A DNA stretch of 64,000 nucleotides from Acidobacteriota bacterium (GTDB lineage Bacteria > Acidobacteriota > Terriglobia > Terriglobales > Acidobacteriaceae), in contig JABCZL010000014.1 in NCBI GenBank assembly GCA_013289685.1, positions 62,001 to 126,000 of the forward strand, written 5' to 3'. Made by a program: the position numbers and the translations under genes. Shown here in pieces: positions 44,337-52,744 of the stretch. The notes under the pieces are model-generated. The model saw only the letters and a list, made by a program, of their open reading frames with translations. It did not search any database and had not been told where the DNA came from. Every line of letters starts with the position of its first letter. Within the stretch, counting starts at the first letter, position 1.

Positions 44337-44588
44337 CTTCAGTCCAGCGTGGGCTAGTCTTCAAACGGCAGTCACGAAAACTGTACCATAGCGCGCTCGT
44401 ACCGGAGTTCGATTGCGGCCTCCGGACCTCTCGGGTTCATTCTGCTCCCACCGTTTAGTTGAGGCATCGTTTCCGGGAACAATGACAATGCATTTCGCTG
44501 TATCATGGCTACCGCCCGAATTCAATCGCATCAGGCTAGCGCTTGATCGCGTGGAAGCAAGGTCCGCATCGACGCGTGAGGAGGCTCG

Positions 44589-45368
44589 ATGTCTCAGATT
44601 GACGTCCCACTATCAAGCGCGGGTTTCGGAAAAACGCAGCGAACCGACTATTGGTGGGTACAGCCACTGGTTGTGTTTCTTGGGTTGTCGGCATTCATCG
44701 TTTACTCCACCTGGGCTGCTCTGCAGGGACAGCATTTCAGGTTCGGACCTTATCTTTCACCGTTTTATTCTCCCGAATTGTTCGGTCCCACCCATGGGAG
44801 TTGGTTTGGTCGAAACCCAAGCTGGATGCCGGTCTGGGTGACGGGAGCGATGCTCATTCTGTGGGCGCCGGGCGGATTTCGAGTGACGTGCTACTACTAT
44901 CGCGGGGCATATTACAAGGCTTTTTGGGCCGATCCGCCTTCCTGCACCGTGGGTGAGCCGCGGAAGACATACCTCGGCGAACGATCGTTCCCTCTGATCC
45001 TGCAAAACGTCCACCGGTATTTTCTGTATCTGGCCCTGGTGTTTCTTGTAATTCTAGCGCGGGACGTGTGGGATGCTTTCTGGTTCAAGGGCAAGTTTGG
45101 CATCGGCGTCGGCACTCTCGTCTTGTTGACGAATCTGACGCTGCTGAGCTCCTACACTCTGGGATGCCATTCCTTGCGCCATCTGGTCGGCGGTTTACGC
45201 GATCGGTTGGCGGGGGCGCCCACTCGCAAGCGAGTCTACGATTGCGTGAGTTGCCTGAACCGGCGCCACATGCTGTTTGCCTGGTGCTCCCTCTGCTCGG
45301 TAGCGTTCTCTGATTTGTACGTGCGGATGTGTTCGATGGGTATCTGGACGGATTGGAGGATCGTCTAG
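44589..45368 (+). CDS. sdhC: Succinate dehydrogenase cytochrome b-like membrane subunit
   Basis: A 259-residue protein with five hydrophobic segments, including VVFLGLSAFIVYSTWAALQG, MPVWVTGAMLILWAPGG and YFLYLALVFLVILARDVWDA. Candidate heme-ligand His residues occur in ILQNVHRYFLYL and LGCHSLRHLVGG. The position immediately before sdhA, and the length, fit the single fused membrane subunit of the type found in Actinobacteria, Deltaproteobacteria and Acidobacteriota. The ATG at 44589 has GAGGAGG upstream. The stop TAG shares its last base with the GTG start of sdhA. It anchors the complex and passes electrons to quinone. Confidence 0.85.
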   Translation: MSQIDVPLSSAGFGKTQRTDYWWVQPLVVFLGLSAFIVYSTWAALQGQHFRFGPYLSPFYSPELFGPTHGSWFGRNPSWMPVWVTGAMLILWAPGGFRVTCYYYRGAYYKAFWADPPSCTVGEPRKTYLGERSFPLILQNVHRYFLYLALVFLVILARDVWDAFWFKGKFGIGVGTLVLLTNLTLLSSYTLGCHSLRHLVGGLRDRLAGAPTRKRVYDCVSCLNRRHMLFAWCSLCSVAFSDLYVRMCSMGIWTDWRIV

Positions 45369-47179
45369 TGAGCGAGTACATCACGCATGAGCACGACGTC
45401 CTGATCATCGGAGCCGGGGGCGCCGGTCTGCGGGCTGCCGTCGAGGTGTCGGCCGCTGGCGCAAAGGTCGCGGTCATTTCGAAATCTCTTCTTGGCAAAG
45501 CACACACCGTCATGGCCGAGGGCGGCATAGCTGCGGCCATGGGAAATGTGGACGACCGGGACAACTGGCGCGTTCACTTTGCCGACACGATGCGCGGCGG
45601 TCAATACCTGAGTAACTGGCGGATGGCGGAACTTCATGCCAAAGAAGCTCCGGCATGCGTGCGCGAACTCGAAGCTTGGGGCGCACTTTTCGATCGCACG
45701 GGCGACGGCCGAATTCTCCAGCGGAATTTCGGTGGCCATCGGTATCCTCGGCTTGCTCATGTGGGCGACCGTACTGGCCTGGAGATGATCCGCACTCTTC
45801 AAGACCATGGAATTCATCTGGGGCTCGACGTTTTCATGGAACACACAGTCGTCACGCTGTTGAAGGACGGCGGCCGCATCGCAGGCGCGTTTGGATACGA
45901 CCGCGAGCGCGGCCGATTTCACCTGTTCCGCGCCCAGGCCGTAGTGCTGGCGACGGGAGGAATTGGAAGAGCTTACAAAATCACCAGCAACAGTTGGGAA
46001 TATACGGGCGATGGCCATGCGCTCGCCTACCATGCCGGGGCGGCGCTGATGGACATGGAATTTGTGCAGTTCCACCCTACAGGAATGATTTGGCCTCCAA
46101 GCGTGCGCGGCATTCTGGTCACCGAAGGAGTGCGCGGCGAGGGAGGGGTGTTGCGTAATCGGAATGGCGAGAGATTCATGTTCAAAGATATTCCGCCGTT
46201 GTACGCCAACTCGACCGCCGACACCGAAGAAGAAGGCTGGCGGTATACGCAGGGTGACAAGAACGCGAGACGTCCGCCCGAGCTGCTGACCCGCGACCAC
46301 GTGGCTCGCTGCATCCGGCAGGAGGTTCGAGAGGGGCGGGGCAGTCCTCACGGCGGTGTGTTCCTGGACATTGCGTGGATCAAGGCGAGAATTCCGAACG
46401 CGGCCGAGCATATAAAGAAGAAGCTGCCCAGTATGTATCACCAGTTCAAGCAGCTTGCCGACATTGACATTACCCAGGAGCCGATGGAAGTTGGTCCTAC
46501 GACCCACTACATGATGGGAGGCGTGAAGGTGGACGCTGATTCCCAAATGTCGGACGTGCCAGGCCTGTTTGCAGCGGGAGAGTGCGCGGCTGGTTTGCAT
46601 GGCGCCAACCGGCTCGGCGGGAATTCACTTTCCGATTTATTAGTTTTCGGCAAGCGGGCAGGTGAGTACGCCGCGGCCTATGCAAAAGAGAACTCGCTGG
46701 GCGCGGTGAAAACGGATGAACTCGGATCCGCGGAAAAGTGGGCACTGCGGGCCTTCGAGGGCAAGGGGGCCGACAATCCGTACGCTGTGCAACATACATT
46801 GCAGGATGTGATGCAGGAACTGGTGGGGATCGTACGTCAGGAACAGGAGATGCTGCAAGCGCTCGAGCGCCTTCGAGAGTTGAAAGGCGCCAGCGAGCGG
46901 GTCAGCGTAGATGGAAACCGGGAATACAATGCAGGCTGGCACACGGCGCTCGACTTGCACAGCCTGCTGACTGTCTCCGAAATAATTACTCGGGCTGCGC
47001 TGGAACGGAAAGAGAGCCGTGGGGCGCATTTCCGCGATGATTTTCCCGCCAAGGACAAGCAGTACGACGGCTTCAACATCGTGGTGCGAAAAGGCGCTGG
47101 TGGAGAAATGCAGCTCACCCGCGTGCCCATTCCCCCGATGCGAGAGGATCTGCAGCAAATCATCCAGGAGATGAAGTAA
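45368..47179 (+). CDS. sdhA: Succinate dehydrogenase/fumarate reductase flavoprotein subunit
   Basis: A 603-residue flavoprotein from a GTG at 45368. HDVLIIGAGGAGLRAAVEVS is the FAD-binding Rossmann motif. AHTVMAEGGIAAAMGN includes the His that can link FAD covalently. ALMDMEFVQFHPTGM, GILVTEGVRGEGG and LFAAGECAAGLHGANRLGGN are the family signatures with substrate-binding His and Arg. It oxidises succinate to fumarate, or does the reverse, on the cytoplasmic face of the inner membrane. Its stop overlaps the sdhB start by one base, so sdhCAB is a tightly coupled operon. Confidence 0.95.
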   Translation: MSEYITHEHDVLIIGAGGAGLRAAVEVSAAGAKVAVISKSLLGKAHTVMAEGGIAAAMGNVDDRDNWRVHFADTMRGGQYLSNWRMAELHAKEAPACVRELEAWGALFDRTGDGRILQRNFGGHRYPRLAHVGDRTGLEMIRTLQDHGIHLGLDVFMEHTVVTLLKDGGRIAGAFGYDRERGRFHLFRAQAVVLATGGIGRAYKITSNSWEYTGDGHALAYHAGAALMDMEFVQFHPTGMIWPPSVRGILVTEGVRGEGGVLRNRNGERFMFKDIPPLYANSTADTEEEGWRYTQGDKNARRPPELLTRDHVARCIRQEVREGRGSPHGGVFLDIAWIKARIPNAAEHIKKKLPSMYHQFKQLADIDITQEPMEVGPTTHYMMGGVKVDADSQMSDVPGLFAAGECAAGLHGANRLGGNSLSDLLVFGKRAGEYAAAYAKENSLGAVKTDELGSAEKWALRAFEGKGADNPYAVQHTLQDVMQELVGIVRQEQEMLQALERLRELKGASERVSVDGNREYNAGWHTALDLHSLLTVSEIITRAALERKESRGAHFRDDFPAKDKQYDGFNIVVRKGAGGEMQLTRVPIPPMREDLQQIIQEMK

Positions 47180-47928
47180 TGGCGACGGCCACGTTTCGGA
47201 TATGGCGTGGGGAAAAAGGCCAGGGGAAATTCCATGACTACCCTACAGAAGTCTCAGCGGGCATGGTGGTCCTCGATGCCGTGCACCAAATACAGGCGGA
47301 ACAGGCCGGCGATCTCGCGGTTCGCTGGAACTGCAAGGCAGGAAAATGCGGCTCGTGCTCGGCCGAAATCAATGGTATGCCGAAATTGATGTGCATGACG
47401 CGGCTGAACACGCTTCCACTGGATAGGCCTGTGACCGTCGAACCCATGAAGGCGTTTCCGCACATGAGAGACCTGGTCACGGACGTATCGTGGAATTACG
47501 AAGTGAAGAAGCGCATCTCCAGGTTCGAGCCGCGGCCGCCCGACGCACCCGATGGCACCTGGCGCATTGCCCAGGAGGTCGTCGAACGGGTGCAGGAGTT
47601 TCGAAAGTGCATCGAGTGCTATCTCTGTCAGGATGTCTGCCATGTCTTGCGCGACCATCACATGCACGAGCAATTCATCGGTCCGCGATTTCTGCTGTAT
47701 GCGGCCGCGCTCGAAATGCATCCCTTGGACGTGGGAGATCGCGTGGAAGATCTGAGAAAGCAATTCGGCGTCGGTCTGTGCAACATCACCAAGTGCTGCA
47801 CCAAAGTGTGTCCTGAAAACATCACGATCACCGACAACGCAATCATCCCGCTCAAGGAGCGCGTTGTGGATCGCTTTTTCGATCCGCTGTCGAAACTATT
47901 CCGGGTATTCAGCAATTCGAAAACCTAG
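47179..47928 (+). CDS. sdhB: Succinate dehydrogenase/fumarate reductase iron-sulfur subunit
   Basis: A 249-residue protein. WNCKAGKCGSCSAEINGMPK and a following Cys bind the [2Fe-2S] cluster. CIECYLCQDVC and CNITKCCTKVCPEN provide Cys ligands for the [4Fe-4S] and [3Fe-4S] clusters. It relays electrons from FAD in SdhA to the membrane subunit. The length is normal for the family. The ATG overlaps the sdhA stop (TAATG). Eight bases after its stop begins the next small gene, behind a perfect AGGAGG. Confidence 0.95.
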   Translation: MATATFRIWRGEKGQGKFHDYPTEVSAGMVVLDAVHQIQAEQAGDLAVRWNCKAGKCGSCSAEINGMPKLMCMTRLNTLPLDRPVTVEPMKAFPHMRDLVTDVSWNYEVKKRISRFEPRPPDAPDGTWRIAQEVVERVQEFRKCIECYLCQDVCHVLRDHHMHEQFIGPRFLLYAAALEMHPLDVGDRVEDLRKQFGVGLCNITKCCTKVCPENITITDNAIIPLKERVVDRFFDPLSKLFRVFSNSKT

Positions 47929-47936
47929 GAGGTGTT

Positions 47937-48467
47937 ATGCATTTCGAACTGAAATCCATTTCCGAGCAGAGCATTCCCGAAGCTCTGGCGAAGGTCGAGC
48001 GCTACAGACTATTGAATGAACCCAGCTTGGCGGAGAGCATTTGCCTTGATATTCTGGCCATCGTGCCCGACCATCAACAGGCGCTGATTTCACTTCTGCT
48101 CGCGCGAACCGACCAATTCGATTCTGATGTCCATGCGAAAACGGCACAGGAGGTTCTTGCGCGGATCAAGGGCGACTACGAGCGGGCCTACTATCAGGGC
48201 ATCATCTGGGAGCGTTTCGGAAATGCACGCATTCGCCACGGCGGCGCTGGAGCCGGCGCATCCGCATATCACGCGCTGCGGGAGGCAATGGATCACTATG
48301 AGAAGGCCATGAGTTTTGCGATACCCGGGAACGACGATGCGATTCTGCGATGGAACACCTGTGCGCGCGTGATCATGCAGAATCCGGACGTCCGACCGGG
48401 TCCTGAGAGTGAGCCTGCCGAGGCTTGGGAGCACGACGAAGCCGGCTCCAGAATCGCAGACGCTTAG
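47937..48467 (+). CDS. Conserved-looking TPR-like protein after sdhB
   Basis: A 176-residue soluble protein. The ATG at 47937 is preceded by the perfect ribosome binding site AGGAGG, and the gene starts 8 bp after sdhB, so it is the last gene of the sdh operon. The sequence is helical, with TPR-like pairs: ALAKVERYRLLNEPSLAESI, CLDILAIVPDHQQALISLLL and HALREAMDHYEKAMSF. The C-terminal 30 residues are acidic and disordered. No catalytic motif is present. It may assist assembly of the succinate dehydrogenase complex or be an unrelated hitch-hiker. Confidence 0.75.
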   Translation: MHFELKSISEQSIPEALAKVERYRLLNEPSLAESICLDILAIVPDHQQALISLLLARTDQFDSDVHAKTAQEVLARIKGDYERAYYQGIIWERFGNARIRHGGAGAGASAYHALREAMDHYEKAMSFAIPGNDDAILRWNTCARVIMQNPDVRPGPESEPAEAWEHDEAGSRIADA

Positions 48468-48483
48468 CATCAGATGCTGTGGC

Positions 48484-48621
48484 TGTTGAAAAACTCACTC
48501 ACCGGAAAATGGTCAAAAAAACTTTGCAATAGAAAGCCCTACAAACGACGATCTCCGTTTTGGTACACATTTTCTATCTCCCAAATTCCAGCCATTTTGA
48601 CAAAACAGGAGTTTTTCAACA
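48484..48621. mobile_element. 138-bp element with 13-bp terminal inverted repeats (MITE-like)
   Basis: TGTTGAAAAACTC at 48484-48496 is the exact reverse complement of GAGTTTTTCAACA at 48609-48621. The interior is AT-rich compared with its neighbours, and a GTCAAAA unit occurs in inverted orientation inside each end. There is no coding capacity. The ends resemble those of some DDE transposons, so this is probably a non-autonomous relic. No target-site duplication is obvious. Confidence 0.55.
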
Positions 48622-48745
48622 CCCACGAGATGCTACGTCAATTGAGACACCTGCCTATCCGCCGCAACTCGGATAGCTTTGCCGACCACCCGCCCAGAAT
48701 CGTCGCATCTTCGGACTTGCTGCAGGGCTATAATTGCGCCGACTC

Positions 48746-49042
48746 ATGACTCTAAGCTCGGGCAACAAAGTCGGCCCCTACGAAATCGAATCGCCGCTCG
48801 GCGCGGGCGGCATGGGCGAGGTATATCGCGCTCGTGATCACCGTCTTGGTCGGTATGTAGCCATCAAGGTGCTCCCAGCATATCTGTCGAACGATTCGGA
48901 TCGCCTGCGCCGCTTTGAGCAGGAGGCCCGTGCCACAGGCTTACTGAATCATCCCAATGTCCTCGCTATTTACGATTTAGGGAATCATAACGGCACGCCC
49001 TATATCGTTTCAGAGCTTCTGGAAGGTGAAACCCTGGAGCAG
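48746..49042 (+). pseudogene. Serine/threonine kinase gene, N-terminal fragment only
   Basis: The frame from the ATG at 48746 reads as a Pkn-type kinase for 99 residues. [20 protein letters not shown] is the glycine loop, YVAIKVLP contains the ATP-binding Lys, [16 protein letters not shown] includes the helix-C Glu, and [12 protein letters not shown] is the hinge. After LEQ, at about 49042, similarity stops and the frame runs through unrelated sequence to a stop at 49148-49150. The catalytic loop, activation segment and sensor part are missing. The break coincides with the 3' end of an opposing DinB fragment, so a deletion or recombination joined the two. Confidence 0.75.
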
Positions 49043-49211
49043 CCACGCGCGTCATCACCGCAATGTGGACCAGCGTCTCCCCTACAGAGCGGCATCCCGT
49101 CGCCGGACGGAAGCTGTACTTCTCTTCTGGGATCTCCTCGGCAATCTTGATCGTATTGTTGCGAACCGTGCGGAACGATTGCGCTAGCTCTCTCGCTCCG
49201 TAGTAAGTCAT
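49041..49211 (-). pseudogene. DinB-family gene, N-terminal fragment only
   Basis: Reading left from the ATG at 49211, 57 residues match the start of a DinB/YfiT-type four-helix protein: [39 protein letters not shown] and [12 protein letters not shown], with the first metal-binding His. Similarity ends at about 49041, exactly where the opposing kinase fragment ends. The frame then runs on to a stop near 48966. About two thirds of the usual 160-170 residues are lost. The start has GGAGAG upstream. Confidence 0.65.
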
Positions 49212-49534
49212 AGTGATATTTCTCTCCAGCGTGACTTCGAGACTTAGTTTATCGCGCCATCTGGCTAAGTGAAGTCCCCAATTGTATGAAACATCCCCAT
49301 TACACTCATTAACCCAGACGAGCTGGCTTTCAGGAGGTGGGCCAGATTGTCAGAGGCTCTTCCACTGATTGCGGGGGATCACGTGCAACCGGAATGGTCG
49401 GGATTGAACAGCGTCACACTTTTCGGCCGTCCATTCTGGGTGCGATCTGGGTGCAATAAGACTTCCCGACGGTTACCTTGGGCGCCAAAACTGGCGATCG
49501 GCACCGTAGATTTTCACTCAGTTACCTCTGAACC

Positions 49535-49575
49535 ATAGGCTGTCACCGTAGAGGTCAGGAGTTCGAATCGGCACG
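49535..49575 (+). other. tRNA-like 3'-half remnant
   Basis: The stretch around GGCTGTCACCGTAGAGGTC and AGGAGTTCGAATC reads like an anticodon loop (CTGTCAC, as in tRNA-Asp), a variable loop and a T-loop (TTCGAAT). The anticodon and T stems do not pair properly and no acceptor stem is present. It cannot be a functional tRNA. Confidence 0.3.
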
Positions 49576-49701
49576 CGTGCTCAGTCGGAAGTTCGCCTCA
49601 CCCCCATGCCGTTTCCGTGCCGCTCGCACTGCTTTACATCGAAAACAAGGTATTACGTGCCATCTGCTGCCATCTAAGTTGTTGTAATAACGTTGTCACG
49701 C

Positions 49702-49727
49702 GGATTCGAATCCTACCTGAGGAGCCA
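49702..49727 (+). other. tRNA 3'-end-like remnant, possible att scar
   Basis: GGATTCGAATCCTACC followed by TGAGGAGCCA looks like the T-loop, acceptor strand and CCA of a tRNA, most like tRNA-Asn, which often ends AGAGGAGCCA. The upstream bases also include TGTCAC at the place of the variable loop, but no matching 5' acceptor strand (TCCTCA) is found. Integrating elements leave such 3'-end copies at their borders. Confidence 0.35.
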
Positions 49728-50346
49728 TATCTTTTCAGGGGCTTATTGCACAGCGGCACTTGGCACCTCTTCCGACTTTGGGGGCTTTTTGAGGGACCCC
49801 AGAGGAATTTCGAATCGCCCCGAACGTCGGCGGCTTGGCCGTCGAGCACCGGTCAAAGCGGCCTGATACCAACAGCTCCCGCCCGCCCCTTAGAACAATT
49901 TTCACAGCCCTTTGTCTGCCAACTGAAATTCGACGCGCTGCTGGCTATTTGTTTCGCGTTCTTCTCCGATTGTTCATGTTCCCGATTGGGATCGAACACC
50001 ACCACGCAATATCCCTCAGGCAACGTGAAATCGATTTTTGTATTTCCTATACGTCAAGAGACCGCACCCCCACGACCCGCCTGGATAGTTCGTGCACAGA
50101 ACACGAGATTTTGATTTTCCTATACTTCGAGGGGGCGACTGCTCAGGTTTTGGACAATCGTCCCATCCGCAGACATTACTGGCTGATCATGTTCCTTCCA
50201 TTGCGTAAAGGATCAAGGAGTTAGGCTTTCGACAAAATGGACCCTCATGTGCGACCGAGAAAAGTAGTACCTGCCTATGACGAGTAGTCCTGGCGATACC
50301 GAGGGTCCGCAGCCTGATCTCTACTGCGCTTCCTTGAAAGGCGCGT

Positions 50347-51039
50347 ATGACACCCGAAATGGCATTTGAATGCTTGCTGCTTTCCCGGGATCCAGCGGTG
50401 TTCTGCACCCTGGATCGCATACTGCAGGATTTCTCCATCCGTACCAACGTCTGCTCGAACTCTTCAAGAGTTGCCAGTTTATTGGCGGAGGGTAACACGG
50501 ACCTCATCGTGATTGACTTACAAAGCGAAGATTCATCGGAAGTAATGCATCAGATTTGCCAGTCCCGTATGGGGCAAAAACCGACCGTCCTTGCGGTTTC
50601 AGCCATGGATTGTGCCATACCCGGTGTCCACGTCGTCCTTCGAAAGCCGGTGACGCCTGAATCCGGAGCGAAGTCACTGAAAGCAGCTTATTCAAGAATG
50701 CTCCAGGACTATCGAAAGCACACCAGGTTTGCTCTCATGACGCCTGTTCTGGCCAGCGACGAGAACAACCTGACACTCTCCGCAATTGTCACCAATATTG
50801 GCGAAGGTGGAGTTGGGCTTACTACCAAAAAGAAGCTGGCAGTCGGGAGCGTCTGGTCTTTTCGTGTGCCGCTGCCAGGATTGGGGAGCGAAATTCACGT
50901 TCAGGCCCGCGTTCTTTGGACCCGCTCCTATGGCGCCGCAGGCTGCGAGTTTGGCACCATTGCCCCGGGCGACCTGCAGGTTCTGCATGCCTGGCTGGAA
51001 AGCAGGTACCGGTTCAAGAAGCCCTTGATTCCGGTCTAA
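50347..51039 (+). CDS. Degenerate receiver plus PilZ domain protein
   Basis: A 230-residue protein. Residues 8-115 resemble a receiver domain (CLLLSRDPAVFCTLDRILQD, DLIVIDLQSEDSSEV with a candidate Asp, VVLRKPVTP with the conserved Lys-Pro). Residues 122-225 are a PilZ domain: YRKHTRFALMTPV in place of RxxxR, and NIGEGGVGL as the D/NxSxxG motif with Gly for Ser. PilZ domains bind cyclic di-GMP. The whole protein is a paralogue of the C-terminal 240 residues of the giant protein at 52745-55861. The ATG at 50347 has AAGG upstream. It is probably a cyclic-di-GMP effector acting in the cytoplasm. Confidence 0.8.
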   Translation: MTPEMAFECLLLSRDPAVFCTLDRILQDFSIRTNVCSNSSRVASLLAEGNTDLIVIDLQSEDSSEVMHQICQSRMGQKPTVLAVSAMDCAIPGVHVVLRKPVTPESGAKSLKAAYSRMLQDYRKHTRFALMTPVLASDENNLTLSAIVTNIGEGGVGLTTKKKLAVGSVWSFRVPLPGLGSEIHVQARVLWTRSYGAAGCEFGTIAPGDLQVLHAWLESRYRFKKPLIPV

Positions 51040-51171
51040 ATCGCTGCGTCTGGAAGAAACCGCAACGAGACGGTGCTGTTGTTCTGTGAATTTGGTCGCA
51101 CCCAACCGTGACGACAGACCGTTGTGAGCGTATTGCTTCAAGAGTGAGGAAATAACAACATACTATAGTTT

Positions 51172-51343
51172 AGGATTCTCGTGGCAGACGACTCCCATTT
51201 TCAAATAACTTTACTCACGAAGGCCTTGCAAGAGAAAGGCTTCGAGGTGGTGGTCGCCCAAGAAGCTTGCCAGGCAGGGATGGCCGCGAGGCGTACTGCA
51301 CCAGACGCCATCGTACTCGACATAAACATGCCCGGTGGCTCCG
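51172..51343 (+). pseudogene. Receiver domain fragment, both ends lost
   Basis: The frame gives RILVADDSHFQITLLTKAL, then EVVVAQEACQAGMAARRTAP, and DAIVLDINMPGGSGT, the first half of a receiver domain with the acidic pair and phosphoacceptor Asp. An in-frame TAG just upstream leaves only a GTG at 51181 as start, inside the first strand. After GSGT the similarity ends and the frame stops at 51381, inside the next gene. It looks like a truncated receiver gene. Confidence 0.55.
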
Positions 51344-51361
51344 GTACCCTTGGAGGTTTAC

Positions 51362-51637
51362 TTGCCGGATACAAGAATTGAGCGCGGAACGTGTCGTTTC
51401 GTCGCACGAAGAGGGGAGGGTGGACGGCCAACAATCACCCTTCAGTTGTTCCATGGAACCGTGTCAATACTAAACCACGCTGCCCTGAGCTTTAATCTTC
51501 TGAGTGGTCTTACACTGGAACAAGCCCAAAAGCTGGCCGACGCCTTGAACGAGAACGTCCTGGATGCTTCTGTAGCAGTGTCCAGCGAACATCCCCTGTT
51601 TGCGGGTGAGTTTGTACCTGCGTTTAAGTTTAGTTAG
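51362..51637 (+). CDS. Small unknown protein with TTG start
   Basis: A TTG at 51362 is preceded by GGAGG with a 5-base spacer and opens a 91-residue frame. The product has a strand-rich first half (ERGTCRFVARRGEGGRPTIT and LQLFHGTVSILNHAALSFNL) and a helix, LTLEQAQKLADALNENVLDA. It resembles no family I know, but the composition is coding-like. It sits between two decayed receiver genes. A GTG at 51335 would also work but lacks a ribosome binding site. Confidence 0.55.
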   Translation: MPDTRIERGTCRFVARRGEGGRPTITLQLFHGTVSILNHAALSFNLLSGLTLEQAQKLADALNENVLDASVAVSSEHPLFAGEFVPAFKFS

Positions 51638-51667
51638 GAGGCACACCGGTTTTCAGGCACTTCGAGG

Positions 51668-51910
51668 GTGCTCGCGAGAATATTCCCGATCTTAATTCTG
51701 CTCGATTATGATGCTGCCCCAAGTATCAGGACTCGATGTTTTCTGGCTCTTAAGCTCGCTGTGCTCGTAAAACGCACCCCCGTCATCGTGCTAAGCGGAC
51801 TGGGTCAAGCCAATGACGCCGAGTTCCTGAGTGAGGGCGCAGCCACGTTTCTTATGAGATCGGAGAAAGCGTGGGACGACAATTCAGCGGTCCTAAATTC
51901 AGGTGATTGA
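51668..51910 (+). pseudogene. Receiver domain gene with two compensating frameshifts
   Basis: The frame starts with a strand like PILILLD, leaves register after a base gained near 51703, and returns near 51757. Read across the shifts, the sequence gives MMLPQVSGLDVFWLL in the alternative frame. The original frame then gives LKLAVLVKRTPVIVLSG and QANDAEFLSEGAATFLMRSE. Together these are strands 3-5 of a receiver domain. As written, the frame is open for 80 codons but encodes about 18 wrong residues. The N-terminal third is also missing. Confidence 0.5.
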
Positions 51911-52089
51911 GGGGGTGTTAACAGGAACAACAGCACGAATTTAGCGGCCTGGTGAAGGTCAGTGGTGCCGCCTTGTTGGTTGAACAGAAAGAAGTTGGGG
52001 CAGGCCAATTCCCCGCCTTGGCGACCACATAGGGCTGTCGCCGCCGTTGGTTACATCTTGAAGACAAATGAATTCAGAGGAGGAATCTA

Positions 52090-52284
52090 ATGAGCTATAG
52101 TGAAGCGAGGAGTCATTTCGAAAAGGCCAGAAACAATGCCGCTGATCCTGGTGTCATCGACATGTTGGAAGGACTCAAGCACTTATCACACGCTATTGAG
52201 GAGGACATTAGAACATTGGGACAAGGCATACGTGATATCGGTGACAACCAGAAGAGCAAACAAATAGCGAGTTCCTTCAGTTAA
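52090..52284 (+). CDS. Small helical protein, unknown
   Basis: A 64-residue frame with the ribosome binding site GGAGGAATCTA directly before the ATG at 52090. The product, starting MSYSEARSHFEKARNNAADP, is predicted to be two or three amphipathic helices (VIDMLEGLKHLSHAIEEDIR). It is soluble, without Cys, and matches nothing known to me. Its position between decayed receiver genes and the large GGDEF-EAL gene does not reveal a role. Confidence 0.55.
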   Translation: MSYSEARSHFEKARNNAADPGVIDMLEGLKHLSHAIEEDIRTLGQGIRDIGDNQKSKQIASSFS

Positions 52285-52744
52285 GGCTACGTCCTCTTCA
52301 CGCCTTTGGTTGCACGACACGATTTCAGCGAGTTCCACGATATAAGATACAGCCGCCGTCGACGGAAGAACAGCTCCGTCCTCACTTCGTCTTAGGATTA
52401 TCGTTTTTGTAAAGCGCGGGAGATGTCGTGATTGTGAAGCGATCAACAACGCCGAGGCAGTTCTGGAAGACGCAATACCGGACTACCATGACTTGCCCCG
52501 GCCGAGGGCATTCCCCTGTAGTTGTCGCCAACTGAGGGATTGCCTAGGCCCTGGGGACAGGCTTCCGCTTCGTCCACAATCTGGAGCCTTGTCCGAACTA
52601 AAGACAAATCTGGTTTGTCTCCAATCCCCCCACTCCGGCAGAACAATTTGAATCAGTGGCTTAGCCTGCGCCGGAAATTGGTTGCCCAAGTGCAGTTCCT
52701 GCCATGGTTGGATACCCTTGCCCAGCCTGCACTTCTGACCGATT
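52285..52744. other. Spacer before the GGDEF-EAL gene
   Basis: No coding-like frame was found in these 460 bases. The last 30 bases before the ATG at 52745 have no Shine-Dalgarno, so translation of the large gene may be weak or may start elsewhere. No promoter or terminator was identified. Confidence 0.4.

Larger units (their letters stand above)
49212..50346. other. 1.1-kb scar region without an intact gene
   Basis: No frame in this stretch resembles a known protein. It contains two fragments that look like tRNA 3' halves (49535-49575 and 49702-49727). Together with the truncated genes on its left it looks like the remains of an excised or decayed mobile element. A promoter for the gene at 50347 must lie at its right end, but none was identified. 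Confidence 0.45.

Noticed and set aside
49535-49727. Intact tRNA genes
   Set aside because: The T and anticodon stems do not pair and there is no 5' acceptor strand for either fragment.
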